Positions 26,208 through 35,056 are shown, counted from the first letter of the stretch. The stretch: 58,955 nt of DNA from Oceanobacillus indicireducens (GCF_014647195.1 NZ_BMOS01000013.1:13389-72343); one strand, 5' to 3'. Translations and numbers: made by a program. The notes: generated from the letters alone by a model not told the origin.

Positions 26208-26241
26208 AGACCGCCTCGGTTTCGAGTGCGGTCTCTTTTTG
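26208..26241 (+). terminator. Terminator of htrB
   Basis: Stem AGACCGC/GCGGTCT, then CTTTTTG. Confidence 0.85.
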
Positions 26242-26321
26242 TGATGTTTGTGTTACGATGTTGGGGACGTGTTGATAGCGAAAACTGTGAACTTAAACAG
26301 TCCTCGTAACATTTCAGTATC

Positions 26322-26987
26322 TCACTCCGACTTCTGATTCCTGAAATGATCTAACGCTTGCTCATCATACTTACCGTCCTCACCTGCTGATATATAACCT
26401 TCTATACCCTCAGGTCCCGCATTGTTTTCATCACTATTCGGATACATTTCGTTATAACTATCCTGATCGTCATATAAATCAGAAGGCCCGTCTGAGGAAC
26501 CGTACCTGCTTACCTCCTGCCAAGCATCCTCTCTATCATAAGCAGTATTATCCACATCCCTTGCTTCCTCGGAACGGATGTTACTCGACATCACTTCTTC
26601 CTCAACCGGCCGCTCCCGTGAGAAAGTCTGTTCACTCGCATGCTCCATGCACTTGTCCGCAGTCGGAACAGCCTCCAACCGCTCATACGGAATATCTTGG
26701 CCACAAACGGCGCAAATTCCGTATGTACCCTCTTCCATCGCATGAAACGCTTTATTTATATCTTCCAGTTCTTTTTCCGCATGTTCATTCAAGGCAAGGT
26801 CTTTACTGCGCTCAAATAATTCCGTTCCCTGATCGCCTGGATGATTATCATAATTAGACAGTTCCCCGCTTATCTCCTGGGAAAATTCATATTTCAAACC
26901 AAGCTGGTCTTTCAATTGATCGATTAATTCATGTTCTCGCTCATGTAAGATGTCAAACATTTGTGAAAGTTGTTTGTCGGTTAGCAT
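26322..26987 (-). CDS. YteA-family protein with TraR/DksA-type zinc finger
   Basis: 221 residues. N-terminal helical coiled region (1-75) followed by the TraR/DksA motif GTYGICAVCGQDIPYERLEA, whose second metal pair is C-M-E-H rather than Cys-x2-Cys. The C-terminal half is acidic and disordered, with YteA-like NAGPEGIEGYISAGEDGKYD near the end. ATG 26987 has GGGAG 8 bases upstream; ATGs at 26993 and 27011 fit worse. YteA-family proteins occur in spore formers with unproved function. Confidence 0.85.
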   Translation of the reverse strand: MLTDKQLSQMFDILHEREHELIDQLKDQLGLKYEFSQEISGELSNYDNHPGDQGTELFERSKDLALNEHAEKELEDINKAFHAMEEGTYGICAVCGQDIPYERLEAVPTADKCMEHASEQTFSRERPVEEEVMSSNIRSEEARDVDNTAYDREDAWQEVSRYGSSDGPSDLYDDQDSYNEMYPNSDENNAGPEGIEGYISAGEDGKYDEQALDHFRNQKSE

Positions 26988-27062
26988 ATGCATAGCTCCC
27001 ATCTTTCTCATTTTTTACGGAAAATTCCTATCCTTTTAGTAAATTTCATAAAAATTGATGCT

Positions 27063-27096
27063 TTTTTTGCTATAATGAGCTACATATACTATATGT
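27063..27096 (+). promoter_or_regulatory. ykwC promoter and palindrome
   Basis: Extended -10 TGCTATAAT (TATAAT at 27071-27076), followed by ACATAT-act-ATATGT at 27082-27096 at about the transcription start. The palindrome could be an operator for an unknown repressor. Confidence 0.45.
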
Positions 27097-27155
27097 AAAA
27101 TGAACAGAATGATTCGGGTTAACTACTGCCCAAATGATGGAAAGGGGAAGAACGA

Positions 27156-28031
27156 ATGACACAAAATACACTCAAAAATATTGGTTTTATCGGAACAGGA
27201 GTTATGGGAAAAAGTATGGCTTCTCATGTCTTAAAAGCTGGCTACAATGTAACCGTCTACACACGGACCAAGCATAAGGCTGAAGAACTGCTTGCTGAGG
27301 GAGCGACTTGGGTGGATACCGTGAAAGAACTAGCAGCAACTGTTGATCTAGTTATCACGATGGTTGGTTACCCAAGTGACGTCGAGGAGATTTATTTTGG
27401 AGAGGAAGGTATTTTACAAAATGCGCGTGAACATACATACGTCGTTGATATGACAACATCAAAGCCATCTCTAGCAGTAAAAATTTATGAAGAAGCAAAG
27501 AAGCGGAACATCCATGCGCTTGATGCACCTGTTTCCGGTGGTGACATTGGGGCGAGAAACGCGAAGTTAGCGATTATGGTCGGAGGAGACCAAGCTGCAT
27601 TTAACAACGTGCTGCCGATTTTTCAGATGATGGGTGAAAATATTATCCACCAAGGGGAAGCTGGAGCAGGGCAGCACACGAAACTTGCCAATCAAATTAC
27701 AATTGCAACGAATATGATCGGTGTAGCTGAAGCACTTGTTTATTCGAAAAAAGCCGGTCTCAATCCAGAGCGAGTTCTGGACAGCATCAGTACCGGAGCG
27801 GCAGCAAGCTTCTCCCTATCACAACTTGGTCCGCGTATGTTAAAAGGCGATTTCGCACCAGGTTTTTACGTAAAGCACTTCATTAAGGATATGACGATTG
27901 CACTTGAGGCTGCTGAAGAAATGGGATTGTCTACACCAGGACTTAAACTCTCCCTCGAACTGTACAAAGAACTAGCGGAAAAAGGGGAAGAAGACAGCGG
28001 CACACAAGCATTGATAAAGCTATTTGAATAA
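27156..28031 (+). CDS. ykwC: NAD(P)-dependent beta-hydroxyacid dehydrogenase YkwC
   Basis: 291 residues, 3-hydroxyisobutyrate dehydrogenase family. Rossmann motif GFIGTGVMGKSMASHVLKAG (about 10-29), substrate-binding DAPVSGGDIGARNAKLAIMVGG, catalytic Lys in GAGQHTKLANQ, C-terminal helical domain with VKHFIKDMTIALEA. The TRTKHKAEEL run after strand 2 suggests a preference for NADP. True substrate not known. Single gene with a palindrome just downstream of its promoter. Confidence 0.9.
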   Translation: MTQNTLKNIGFIGTGVMGKSMASHVLKAGYNVTVYTRTKHKAEELLAEGATWVDTVKELAATVDLVITMVGYPSDVEEIYFGEEGILQNAREHTYVVDMTTSKPSLAVKIYEEAKKRNIHALDAPVSGGDIGARNAKLAIMVGGDQAAFNNVLPIFQMMGENIIHQGEAGAGQHTKLANQITIATNMIGVAEALVYSKKAGLNPERVLDSISTGAAASFSLSQLGPRMLKGDFAPGFYVKHFIKDMTIALEAAEEMGLSTPGLKLSLELYKELAEKGEEDSGTQALIKLFE

Positions 28032-28038
28032 CAATCAC

Positions 28039-28075
28039 GAGCGGGTGGATTAGCCAGTTGCTGTTTCACCCGCTC
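28039..28075. terminator. Hairpin between convergent ykwC and hypothetical gene
   Basis: Nine-bp stem GAGCGGGTG/CACCCGCTC, with only a short T-run; probable weak terminator. Confidence 0.5.
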
Positions 28076-28088
28076 CTTTGCATGTCTT

Positions 28089-28403
28089 TCAATTATCCAG
28101 TTTTTCGCTCTCCTCTTGAACAACGAATGCTAAATCATCATTGCCGAACAGCTGAAGGACTTGGAGAACCGTTACAGTTGGAATCTCATCTGCTTCATTT
28201 TTGGGGACGGTTTCCTCTACCACTTCATCCAAGATTGCGTTATTCAGCTGATTTGGATAGGCCTTATTATATAATTCCTGGGCATCCAGATTATTATTCA
28301 CACACCACTGCGCGAAAATAAGAATCATCATCCGTTCGTCGTTCTGATAATTTTCAATGACACGTTTTTCCATTTCTTTTGCATTCATGTCTTTCGCATC
28401 CAT
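28089..28403 (-). CDS. Conserved-looking hypothetical acidic protein
   Basis: 104 residues from ATG 28403, 10 bases after AGGTG. Helical, no membrane segment or signal. Contains MMILIFAQWCVNNNLDAQEL, YNKAYPNQ and the block TVTVLQVLQLFGNDDLAFVV. I recall similar short proteins in Bacillaceae but cannot assign a family name or function. Convergent to ykwC. Confidence 0.65.
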   Translation of the reverse strand: MDAKDMNAKEMEKRVIENYQNDERMMILIFAQWCVNNNLDAQELYNKAYPNQLNNAILDEVVEETVPKNEADEIPTVTVLQVLQLFGNDDLAFVVQEESEKLDN

Positions 28404-28431
28404 AATATTCATTCACCTGCTTATCAATATT

Positions 28432-28498
28432 AACAAAGGCGCTAAAGCCGGACGTGGCTAACCCTTGATACCTAAGTTCTCACGGTATTTTTATTTTA
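28432..28498 (-). repeat. Family B repeat, short form
   Basis: GGCGCTAAAGCCGGACGTGGCTA, then TGATACCTAAGTTCTCACGG and ATTTTTATTTTAT, like 9943-10018. It abuts a short family A element directly. Confidence 0.65.
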
Positions 28499-28549
28499 TC
28501 ATGCATTAACGGCCTGTAATACCCCCACTGAATGAAGTTTCACTTTATA
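28496..28549 (-). repeat. Family A repeat, short form
   Basis: TTATCATGCATTAACGGCCT joined to CCCCCACTGAATGAAGTTTC: the outer left arm of hairpin 2 is fused to the right arm of hairpin 1. The same junction occurs at 45454-45504. Confidence 0.8.
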
Positions 28550-28560
28550 GTTTCTTATAT

Positions 28561-28597
28561 TAAAAAAAGCTTACCTCCACTGGAAGTAAGCTTTTGT
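28561..28597 (-). terminator. Terminator of the cold-shock gene
   Basis: Minus-strand stem AAAGCTTAC/GTAAGCTTT followed by seven T in all. Confidence 0.85.
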
Positions 28598-28604
28598 ATT
28601 TGAA

Positions 28605-28802
28605 TTATAAACGAACTACGTTAGCCGCTTGTGGACCACGGTCGCCTTCAACGATTTCGAACTCAACTTCTTGACCTTCTTCTAAAGTCTTGAAGCCTTC
28701 AGCTTGGATAGCTGAGAAGTGTACGAATACGTCATCGCCATCTTCACGCTCGATGAAACCGAAACCTTTTTCTGCATTAAACCATTTTACTTTACCAGTC
28801 AT
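28605..28802 (-). CDS. Cold-shock protein (CspB/CspD type)
   Basis: 65-residue single cold-shock domain, nucleic-acid chaperone. RNP1 KGFGFIE and RNP2 VFVHF are intact; N-terminus [16 protein letters not shown]. Strong ribosome site AAGGAGG. A promoter at 28916-28944 predicts an untranslated leader of about 105 bases, typical for cold-shock mRNA thermosensing. Confidence 0.95.
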   Translation of the reverse strand: MTGKVKWFNAEKGFGFIEREDGDDVFVHFSAIQAEGFKTLEEGQEVEFEIVEGDRGPQAANVVRL

Positions 28803-28915
28803 TTAAATGACCTCCTTTTCAATTTCGTGCAAAGTAATTGAATCTGTAATACTTTTACACCACTTGAAAAAGAGATCGTAAAGTATTTTTATTCCAATTC
28901 CCATTTGCACCTTCT

Positions 28916-28944
28916 ACTTTACATGGTCGCTCGGAAAAAAGCAA
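28916..28944 (-). promoter_or_regulatory. Promoter of the cold-shock gene
   Basis: Minus strand TTGCTT (28939-28944), 17-base spacer, TAAAGT (28916-28921). Predicted start near 28909, giving a leader of about 105 bases. Confidence 0.6.
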
Positions 28945-29093
28945 GTATTTTTTATTACTCTCCTTTAAGAATCCGTTAACATTTCAGATTTTTTGCATTT
29001 ATTACGCCAGATTTATTACCATTTTTTTGGAAAACCGTTTAATTAAATAGCGTTAACCATAGTGTACTTATTGCAAAGGAATTAATACGTGAT

Positions 29094-29132
29094 AAAAATA
29101 AGAACTCCCTTATATCAGGAAGTTCTTATTTT
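29094..29132 (-). terminator. Terminator of trhO
   Basis: Stem AATAAGAACT/AGTTCTTATT close behind the stop, with A/T runs on both sides. Confidence 0.8.
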
Positions 29133-29135
29133 TTA

Positions 29136-30101
29136 TTAAGCATGCTGTTTTTCTTCTTCAAGTGCACGCAGGCGTTCTGCGACTTCTTCTTCAGACAGGT
29201 TATGCTCTTTCACGTAAAGGTTGCGCGGAGTGACACGGCACTCATGGGAGCAGCCGCGCAGATACTTGTGCTCATTCTCTTCAGAGCAGAGCATTTGTCT
29301 ATTACATTCCGGGTTAGCACAATTGACATAGCGTTCGCACGGCTGCCCATCAAAGAAGTCTTTTCCGACAATGACATGTTCTTTTTGGTTGACTGGAACA
29401 GAAATTCGTTCATCAAATACATACATTCTTCCGTCCCAAAGGTCACCCTGCACTTCCGGGTCCTTCCCATATACAGCGATTCCGCCATGAAGCTGAGCAA
29501 CATCCTCAAAGCCCTCACGAACGAGCCAACCTGAGAATTTCTCACAACGGATTCCACCAGTACAATACGTCAATATTTTCTTCCCTTCGAACATGTCGCG
29601 GTTCTCACGGACCCACTCAGGCAGTTCGCGGAAAGTTTCGATATCCGGACGAATAGCGCCGCGGAAATGACCGAGATCATATTCATAATCGTTACGAGCG
29701 TCAAGAATGACCACGTCATCACGTTCCATAGCCGCACGGAACTCTTTCGGCTCCAAATATTCGCCAGTAAGCTCATGCGGATCAATATCATCCTCAAGAC
29801 GCAATGTCACCAGTTCTTTACGTGGGCGGACATGCATTTTCTTAAACGCGTGACCTTCATGCTCATCAATTTTGAACATCATGTCTTGAAAACGTTCATC
29901 TGCATGCATCATATCCATATATTTTTGAGTTTGTTCAACTGTTCCGGATACTGTACCGTTGATTCCTTCTTCGGCAACTAAAATCCGGCCTTTCAATCCT
30001 ACTTCTTTACAGAACTTCAAATGTTCTGCTGCGAAGGTTTCGGGGTCTTCAATGTATACATATTTGTAGTACAGCAAGACCTGATATTTTGATTTCTCCA
30101 T
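29136..30101 (-). CDS. trhO: tRNA uridine(34) hydroxylase TrhO (rhodanese family)
   Basis: 321 residues. N-terminal acylphosphatase-like domain (about 5-95, with [13 protein letters not shown]), rhodanese domain (about 120-220) with active-site Cys180 in [17 protein letters not shown], and a Cys-rich C-terminal block ([18 protein letters not shown], then GCSHECR) probably binding zinc. Forms 5-hydroxyuridine at the tRNA wobble position, independent of prephenate. Length and order match B. subtilis YbfQ/TrhO. Single gene with its own terminator. Confidence 0.94.
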   Translation of the reverse strand: MEKSKYQVLLYYKYVYIEDPETFAAEHLKFCKEVGLKGRILVAEEGINGTVSGTVEQTQKYMDMMHADERFQDMMFKIDEHEGHAFKKMHVRPRKELVTLRLEDDIDPHELTGEYLEPKEFRAAMERDDVVILDARNDYEYDLGHFRGAIRPDIETFRELPEWVRENRDMFEGKKILTYCTGGIRCEKFSGWLVREGFEDVAQLHGGIAVYGKDPEVQGDLWDGRMYVFDERISVPVNQKEHVIVGKDFFDGQPCERYVNCANPECNRQMLCSEENEHKYLRGCSHECRVTPRNLYVKEHNLSEEEVAERLRALEEEKQHA

Positions 30102-30197
30102 TGTGTGTTACCACCTATCATTTATATTTGCAAGATACAAATGTTTGGTGTTTGTGTTATTTATCATCTTGCATAAGAACTAGTATAACAAAAATAA

Positions 30198-30242
30198 GGA
30201 AAAATAAAAAGTGGGTTAGCACTGCTATTTCGTGCCAACCCA
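30198..30242 (-). terminator. Terminator of the acyl-CoA ligase gene
   Basis: Minus-strand stem GTGGGTTGGCAC/GTGCTAACCCAC (one G-U pair), then TTTTTATTTTT. Confidence 0.88.
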
Positions 30243-30247
30243 CCATC

Positions 30248-31855
30248 TTATAATGCAAGCTGCTCTTCAACTTGTTCTCGTAATGCCCGCTTTAAAAATT
30301 TTCCAACTGAAGTCTTTGGTATTTCATCCATAAACAATACTTCATCCGGTAACCACCACTTGGCAAATTGTGGCTCTAAATATTCGAGCATCTCCTCTTT
30401 CGAAAGCTGTACACCATCGTTTAATACAACACACGCGACAGGGCGCTCCTGCCATTTTGGATCAGGGATGGCAACAACTGCTGCTTCGAATACATCGGGA
30501 TGTGCCATAAGCGCATTTTCCAAATCAACCGATGAAATCCATTCGCCACCACTTTTAATCAAGTCCTTCGTTCGGTCAACAATCTTCACGTAGCCTTCTT
30601 CATCAATCGTTACGACGTCTCCAGTGTGGAGCCAACCATCAACAAAAGAACTTTCACTTCTGTCATCCTTATAGTAAGAGTCAGCAATCCACGGCCCGCG
30701 AATGAGTAGCTCGCCCATATCCTGCCCATCCGCCTTCACCTCGCCATTATCATTAACAATTTTTACTTCAACACCTGGAACAACCCTTCCTTGAGTCGCC
30801 CGCAATTTTAATTTTTCTTCATAAGAAAGATTTGCCTGGTAGCTCTTTAATTTAGCAACCGTGACAACCGGGGTCGTTTCTGTCATACCATACGCATGAA
30901 TAAAAGGAATACCGTGTGTTTCTTCAAATGCTCGAATCATTCCTTCTGGTGCAGCGGAACCACCACATAACACAGCACGTAAACTGTTTAAATTATAATT
31001 TCCTTGTTCCAATTCTTTTAAAAGTCCTAACCAAATCGTCGGTACTCCCGCTGTGATCGTTACCTTGTTATCTTCAATCAATTCAGCTAGTATTTGGGGC
31101 GTCGGCATTGGCCCAGGGAGAACTTGTGATGCCCCGAGCCAAGTCGCTGCAAAGGGGATTCCCCAAGCATTGACGTGAAACATCGGAACAACTGGCATCG
31201 CAATATCCTGCTCGGACAGTCCAGCCGTATCTGCAAGGGACAGAGCCATGCTATGAAGGTAAAGTCCCCGGTGCGAATAGATGACCCCTTTCGGCTTGCC
31301 AGTTGTAGCGGACGTATAACATAATCCGGCTGGATCATTTTCTAAAATATCATCGCGGAACGGGAATGTTTCATCACCACCCGCAAGCAATTCCTCATAG
31401 GAATAAATCGGGTCTAAAGCAGATTCTGGGAGTGTATCGTCATCAGTCATGACGATAAATGCTTCTACTGTATTAATGTCATCTTTAATTTGCTCTATTA
31501 ATGGAAGAAGATCAACATCAATCAGCAATACTTTATCTTCGGCATGATTAATAATGTGGATTAAATGTTCTTTCGATAAACGCAAATTGATGGTATGCAA
31601 AACAGCACCAATACTCGGGATCGCTAAATATGCCTCCAAGTGACGGTGATGATTCCAAGCAATCGTACCAACCTTGTCCCCTCTCGCAACACCTAATCTG
31701 TCCAATATACTGGCTAGTGACCGTGTGCGAGAGACAAATTCTCCATATGTGAATGTACGTATCTCTTTCTGGGTTCGAGAGATGATTTCCTTCTTCGGAA
31801 AATATTTTTCAGTGTGCTGAAGCATTGCTGGTAAAGTTAATTGTATATCCATCAT
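30248..31855 (-). CDS. Long-chain/medium-chain fatty acyl-CoA ligase (AMP-forming)
   Basis: About 535 residues, ANL superfamily. P-loop-like motif YTSATTGKPKGVIYSHRG, A5 YGMTETTP, A7 GWLHTGDVVTIDEEGY, A8 hinge DRTKDLIKSGGEWIS and the catalytic Lys in PKTSVGKFLKRALR. Sequence is most like the AlkK/FadD-type ligases of bacilli. It activates fatty acids for beta-oxidation. ATG 31855 is preferred because GGGGG lies about 10 bases upstream; the ATG at 31864 lies too close. A consensus promoter and a cre-like site precede it. Confidence 0.9.
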   Translation of the reverse strand: MMDIQLTLPAMLQHTEKYFPKKEIISRTQKEIRTFTYGEFVSRTRSLASILDRLGVARGDKVGTIAWNHHRHLEAYLAIPSIGAVLHTINLRLSKEHLIHIINHAEDKVLLIDVDLLPLIEQIKDDINTVEAFIVMTDDDTLPESALDPIYSYEELLAGGDETFPFRDDILENDPAGLCYTSATTGKPKGVIYSHRGLYLHSMALSLADTAGLSEQDIAMPVVPMFHVNAWGIPFAATWLGASQVLPGPMPTPQILAELIEDNKVTITAGVPTIWLGLLKELEQGNYNLNSLRAVLCGGSAAPEGMIRAFEETHGIPFIHAYGMTETTPVVTVAKLKSYQANLSYEEKLKLRATQGRVVPGVEVKIVNDNGEVKADGQDMGELLIRGPWIADSYYKDDRSESSFVDGWLHTGDVVTIDEEGYVKIVDRTKDLIKSGGEWISSVDLENALMAHPDVFEAAVVAIPDPKWQERPVACVVLNDGVQLSKEEMLEYLEPQFAKWWLPDEVLFMDEIPKTSVGKFLKRALREQVEEQLAL

Positions 31856-31890
31856 GATTTTCATTTCCCCCTTTTTTAATACAACCTAAA

Positions 31891-31938
31891 TGAATGCGCT
31901 TACAAAACCTATTCTAAGTATTCATTACAATTTGTCAA
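31891..31938 (-). promoter_or_regulatory. Promoter and cre-like site of the acyl-CoA ligase gene
   Basis: Minus-strand TTGACA (31933-31938), 16-base spacer, TAGAAT (31911-31916). TGAATGCGCTTACA at 31891-31904 fits the CcpA cre consensus TGWAANCGNTNWCA at all but one position and overlaps the predicted start, a repressing position. Carbon catabolite repression of fatty acid use is therefore likely. Confidence 0.6.
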
Positions 31939-31973
31939 GTTGGAAATGTTCTTTAAAATAGCTTAAGTTGTTT

Positions 31974-32002
31974 TTGACAGTTGTTATGGTGCTTGCTATC
32001 CT
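31974..32002 (+). promoter_or_regulatory. Promoter of bsaA
   Basis: Consensus TTGACA (31974-31979), 17-base spacer, TATCCT (31997-32002). Predicted start near 32009, only about 16 bases before the start codon. Confidence 0.6.
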
Positions 32003-32024
32003 TCTTGTAAGGAGGCTGATGTTC

Positions 32025-32504
32025 ATGAGTGTATATGAATACCATGCAAAAACAATTCGCGGCGAGGATAAGTCCCTCAGAGACTATGAAGGAAAAGTGC
32101 TACTTATTGTAAATACAGCAAGTGAGTGTGGATTCACGCCACAACTTCAAGGTTTACAGAGGCTGTATGATGAGATTGGCAATGATAATTTTGAAATCTT
32201 AGGTTTCCCTTGCAACCAATTCGGTGGTCAGGACCCTGGATCAGACGACGAGATTGCTGAATTCTGCTCCGCCAATTACGGTGTTTCTTTCCCCATGTTC
32301 AGTAAAATTGATGTAAAAGGAGAAAACGCTCATCCGTTATTCAAGCATTTAACAAGTGAGCAAAAGGGAATCTTAACAGAAGATATAAAATGGAACTTCA
32401 CAAAATTCCTCGTTAATAAGCATGGTGAAGTAGTAGATCGTTTCGCCCCTCAGAAAGAACCGGCGAAATTGAAAAAGGAAATCGAGGAATTAATTGATGC
32501 TTAA
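32025..32504 (+). CDS. bsaA: Glutathione peroxidase-like thiol peroxidase BsaA
   Basis: 159 residues. Active-site region VNTASECGFTPQLQGL with peroxidatic Cys (in place of selenocysteine), then GFPCNQFGGQDPG with the conserved Gln and resolving-type Cys, and the catalytic Trp in IKWNFTKFLV. Reduces peroxides, probably using thioredoxin. ATG 32025 is placed about 10 bases after AGGAGG; the reading from 31968 starts upstream of the promoter -35 and is rejected. Confidence 0.93.
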   Translation: MSVYEYHAKTIRGEDKSLRDYEGKVLLIVNTASECGFTPQLQGLQRLYDEIGNDNFEILGFPCNQFGGQDPGSDDEIAEFCSANYGVSFPMFSKIDVKGENAHPLFKHLTSEQKGILTEDIKWNFTKFLVNKHGEVVDRFAPQKEPAKLKKEIEELIDA

Positions 32505-32532
32505 TTTTTACATCGTGTAAATAGCCTGTTTT

Positions 32533-32569
32533 ACAAAAGTGCTCCGATTACATTCTGAGCACTTTTGTA
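32533..32569 (+). terminator. Terminator of bsaA
   Basis: Perfect 12-bp stem ACAAAAGTGCTC/GAGCACTTTTGT. Confidence 0.85.
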
Positions 32570-32600
32570 TCTCTGAAGGGACTGTATTTTATATGAACAT

Positions 32601-32787
32601 TCATCTCAATAGAAAATATGCACCAACAAGAATGAGGATGAGGATAAGAATTCCAGTACCCTTCCAGCCTAAACCACCGACAAAATCAGCAAGATTGCCC
32701 CCCCTGTATACTGCTGGATGATTTTTTTAATTCCTCTTGTCTCAGCTTTTCTCTTCTCATTTCAGGGGTTTCTTTATCCTTGTTCAT
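32601..32787 (-). pseudogene. Frameshifted DUF6366-family small membrane protein
   Basis: ATG at 32787 with GGAGGG 10 bases upstream opens MNKDKETPEMRREKLRQEEL, the DUF6366 N-terminal signature. The frame runs into a tract of seven G (32698-32704 on the plus strand as C7) and then stops after 33 residues. With six G the frame continues as GNLADFVGGLGWKGTGILI, a membrane helix, and a stop at 32601, giving a normal 61-residue protein. Either a real one-base insertion, a phase-variable tract or a sequencing error. Confidence 0.75.
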
Positions 32788-32917
32788 ATTAAATTCACCC
32801 TCCCTATCCACTTATGCGTTAGCCTTACCACTTAAGTTTCAAAATCCAATAACTCCAACAAAAAACACACCCTATTTCTATCTAAGATGTGTTCTTCGCT
32901 TTAATTAATTTAAATTA

Positions 32918-34018
32918 CTATTCCGTTTCAAACGAACTTTCAAGTCCCGCATCCCGTTCATGACGTTGAATTGCCAACTCAATCAACCGGTCGATAAGCT
33001 CGCTGTACGGAATGCCGGAGAGCTCCCATAATTTAGGATACATACTGATTTTAGTAAACCCTGGAATCGTGTTGATTTCATTAATAATAATTTCATTTGC
33101 TTCCGTTAAAAATACGTCAACCCGCGCCATTCCTTCACAATCCAATGCTTGGAAAGCCTTAACTGATACATCCTGGATTCCTTTCACTTGGTTGTCATCT
33201 AATTTTGCCGGGATTTCCAATGTTGCTCCACTTTCATCGATATACTTCGCTTCATAGGAATAGAAGTCATTGGTCGCAACAATTTCGCCTGGAATGGAAG
33301 CTTCTGGATACTCATTTCCCAAGATAGAGCATTCGATTTCTCTGCCTTGGATTGCCTCCTCAATTAAAATCTTGTGATCATATTTAAAAGCCTCAGCTAC
33401 AGCCTCTTCAAACTCTTCCGCCGACTCGACTTTACTAACACCTACCGAAGAGCCCTGGTTTGCTGGTTTAATAAATAATGGCAGGCCAAGATTTTTTTCT
33501 ATTTCTGCAAAAGAGATATTTCCTTTCGTTGCACGGGTGAACGTGTAAGACCCAGCAACTTTGAGACCTGCATCCTTTAGAAGGCGTTTTGCAACATCCT
33601 TATCCATACTGATTGCTGAGCCTAATACGTTCGAACCGACAAAGGGAATATTTGCAACACGCAGCATTCCTTGAATACTTCCATCTTCCCCGAGCGTTCC
33701 GTGCAGGATTGGAAAAATAACATCGAGCTGATCAAGGGCTGCCGAGCCATTAGCCTTCATTAACTTTTTATCCGCTTCACCCGGTACGAAGGCAACCCCT
33801 TCATTTGATTTATTCAAGGCAATCAACTTCGGATCGTTGGCATTTAACAGAAACTGTGACGAATCATGCAAATGCCATCTTCCCTCTTTATCGATTCCGA
33901 TTAATGTAACATCATATTTATCTTTATCCATTGCTTCTAATACATTTTTTGCCGATTGCAACGAAACTTCATGTTCCGCTGATTTCCCGCCAAAAATCAA
34001 GCCAACTCTTTTTTTCAT
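32918..34018 (-). CDS. ddl: D-alanine--D-alanine ligase
   Basis: 366 residues, ATP-grasp enzyme that makes the D-Ala-D-Ala terminus of peptidoglycan precursors. N-terminal VGLIFGGKSAEHEVSLQSA, P-loop region FIKPANQGSSVGVSKV, omega-loop Tyr-type region EIVATNDFYSYEAKY (vancomycin-sensitive type) and Mg ligands INEINTIPGFTKISMYPKLW. Start follows TTTGGAGG. In B. subtilis ddl adjoins murF and cshA; here murF is not next to it, so the locus has been rearranged. Confidence 0.96.
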   Translation of the reverse strand: MKKRVGLIFGGKSAEHEVSLQSAKNVLEAMDKDKYDVTLIGIDKEGRWHLHDSSQFLLNANDPKLIALNKSNEGVAFVPGEADKKLMKANGSAALDQLDVIFPILHGTLGEDGSIQGMLRVANIPFVGSNVLGSAISMDKDVAKRLLKDAGLKVAGSYTFTRATKGNISFAEIEKNLGLPLFIKPANQGSSVGVSKVESAEEFEEAVAEAFKYDHKILIEEAIQGREIECSILGNEYPEASIPGEIVATNDFYSYEAKYIDESGATLEIPAKLDDNQVKGIQDVSVKAFQALDCEGMARVDVFLTEANEIIINEINTIPGFTKISMYPKLWELSGIPYSELIDRLIELAIQRHERDAGLESSFETE

Positions 34019-34146
34019 GCTCTAATCCTCCAAAATGATTTCATTAGCTATATTTATTCTATAGCCCAGCTATACGTGCATGCATCTTTTAACACAATTA
34101 TACTTTTATATTTTATCATTAGGTGACCTAAGTGACAAAGGGGAAT

Positions 34147-34303
34147 AAAGTGAAACTTCATTCAGTGGGGAATCTTTTCCTCCCCACTGAATGTTAGTTG
34201 AACAGAATCACGCATTTACGGACTTGTATACCCCCACCTTCACATGATAGGCTTCCCTCATGTTTAGAGGTGGGAATATTACAGACCGTTAATGCGTGAT
34301 AAA
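34147..34303 (+). repeat. Family A repeat, full copy
   Basis: Hairpin 1 CATTCAGTGGGG/CCCCACTGAATG is perfect with an 11-base loop. After TTAGTTGAACAGA comes hairpin 2, with outer arms ATCACGCATT/AATGCGTGAT and inner CCCACCT/AGGTGGG. Lies between the toxin gene and ddl. Confidence 0.92.
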
Positions 34304-34408
34304 AAAAATAACCACCTAGTATCAATTAGTGTGGTTAACTCCATATTAATATCTAATACAGTATTTAATCATTCGGACTAGACGGTTAATTACCACCTAT
34401 ATTCTTAA

Positions 34409-34801
34409 TTACCTTGGTTCAATGTGCTTTTCTATCCAATCCGCAATATCCTCAATTTCCGGCTTTTTAACCACTAAATAAACAGTATAATCTTCAGCTT
34501 CTTTTTGACTAGCTTTAAATTGGTATCCATTTACCCATAAAAACTGTTTCATGCATGCGAAACTCGTTCTTTTATTACCATTATGGAAAGCATGGTTTTG
34601 CGAAATACTAGCATACAAAGCCGCAGCCTTTAACCATATTGTAGGGTATGCATCTTTACCAAACACTGTTTGTTTTGGTCTTTCTATTGCACTAAACAGC
34701 ATATTTGTATCTTTTACGCCTATTTGTTCTTCTGGGGTATAACGTTTTATCACGGCAGCATTTATAAAAATAACTTCCCTGTCAGTTAGATATCGGACCA
34801 T
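34409..34801 (-). CDS. Doc-like (death-on-curing) Fic-family toxin
   Basis: 130 residues. The Fic/Doc motif is intact: H70-A-F-H-N-G-N-K-R-T79, so catalytic His and phosphate-binding loop are present. Doc phosphorylates EF-Tu and stops translation. It follows the AbrB-type antitoxin gene with only three bases between stop and start, a classic toxin-antitoxin layout. Toxicity is inferred, not shown. Confidence 0.9.
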   Translation of the reverse strand: MVRYLTDREVIFINAAVIKRYTPEEQIGVKDTNMLFSAIERPKQTVFGKDAYPTIWLKAAALYASISQNHAFHNGNKRTSFACMKQFLWVNGYQFKASQKEAEDYTVYLVVKKPEIEDIADWIEKHIEPR

Positions 34802-34804
34802 TAT

Positions 34805-35056
34805 TTATCTGTCTGAAAGGTTTCTCAGTGTATCATCATAGTTTTCAAAAAGGTCTTCTAACCCTTCTAAAAACTCCTGGTCTAAAAAATCCATATTTAC
34901 AGGTCTTTTTATAGACACACTGCCGTCATTCTCCAATATAAATTTAACATCATCACCTTGCTTTACTTTTAAGTGATTCAATACTTCCTGTGGAATCGTT
35001 ACCCCAACGCTATTACCAATTTTAGTAATTTTCCTCTCCACTTCACTCACCGCCAT
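34805..35056 (-). CDS. AbrB/MazE-type antitoxin
   Basis: 83 residues. N-terminal swapped-hairpin DNA-binding domain (VERKITKIGNSVGVTIPQEVL, then KQGDDVKFILENDGSVSIKR) and an acidic C-terminal tail (about 52-83) expected to block the toxin. ATG 35056 follows GGGAGG; the reading from 35089 begins upstream of that site. Encoded just before the doc toxin gene. Pairing an AbrB-type rather than Phd-type antitoxin with Doc is known in Firmicutes. Confidence 0.9.
   Translation of the reverse strand: MAVSEVERKITKIGNSVGVTIPQEVLNHLKVKQGDDVKFILENDGSVSIKRPVNMDFLDQEFLEGLEDLFENYDDTLRNLSDR

Noticed and set aside
32539-32721. 60-residue plus-strand frame
   Set aside because: Antisense to the DUF6366 gene and partly inside the bsaA terminator.
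34147-34303. Family A hairpins considered as ordinary terminators
   Set aside because: Neither hairpin is followed by a T-run. Several copies lie beside a separate genuine terminator (for example 52716-52758), and both orientations occur regardless of gene direction.
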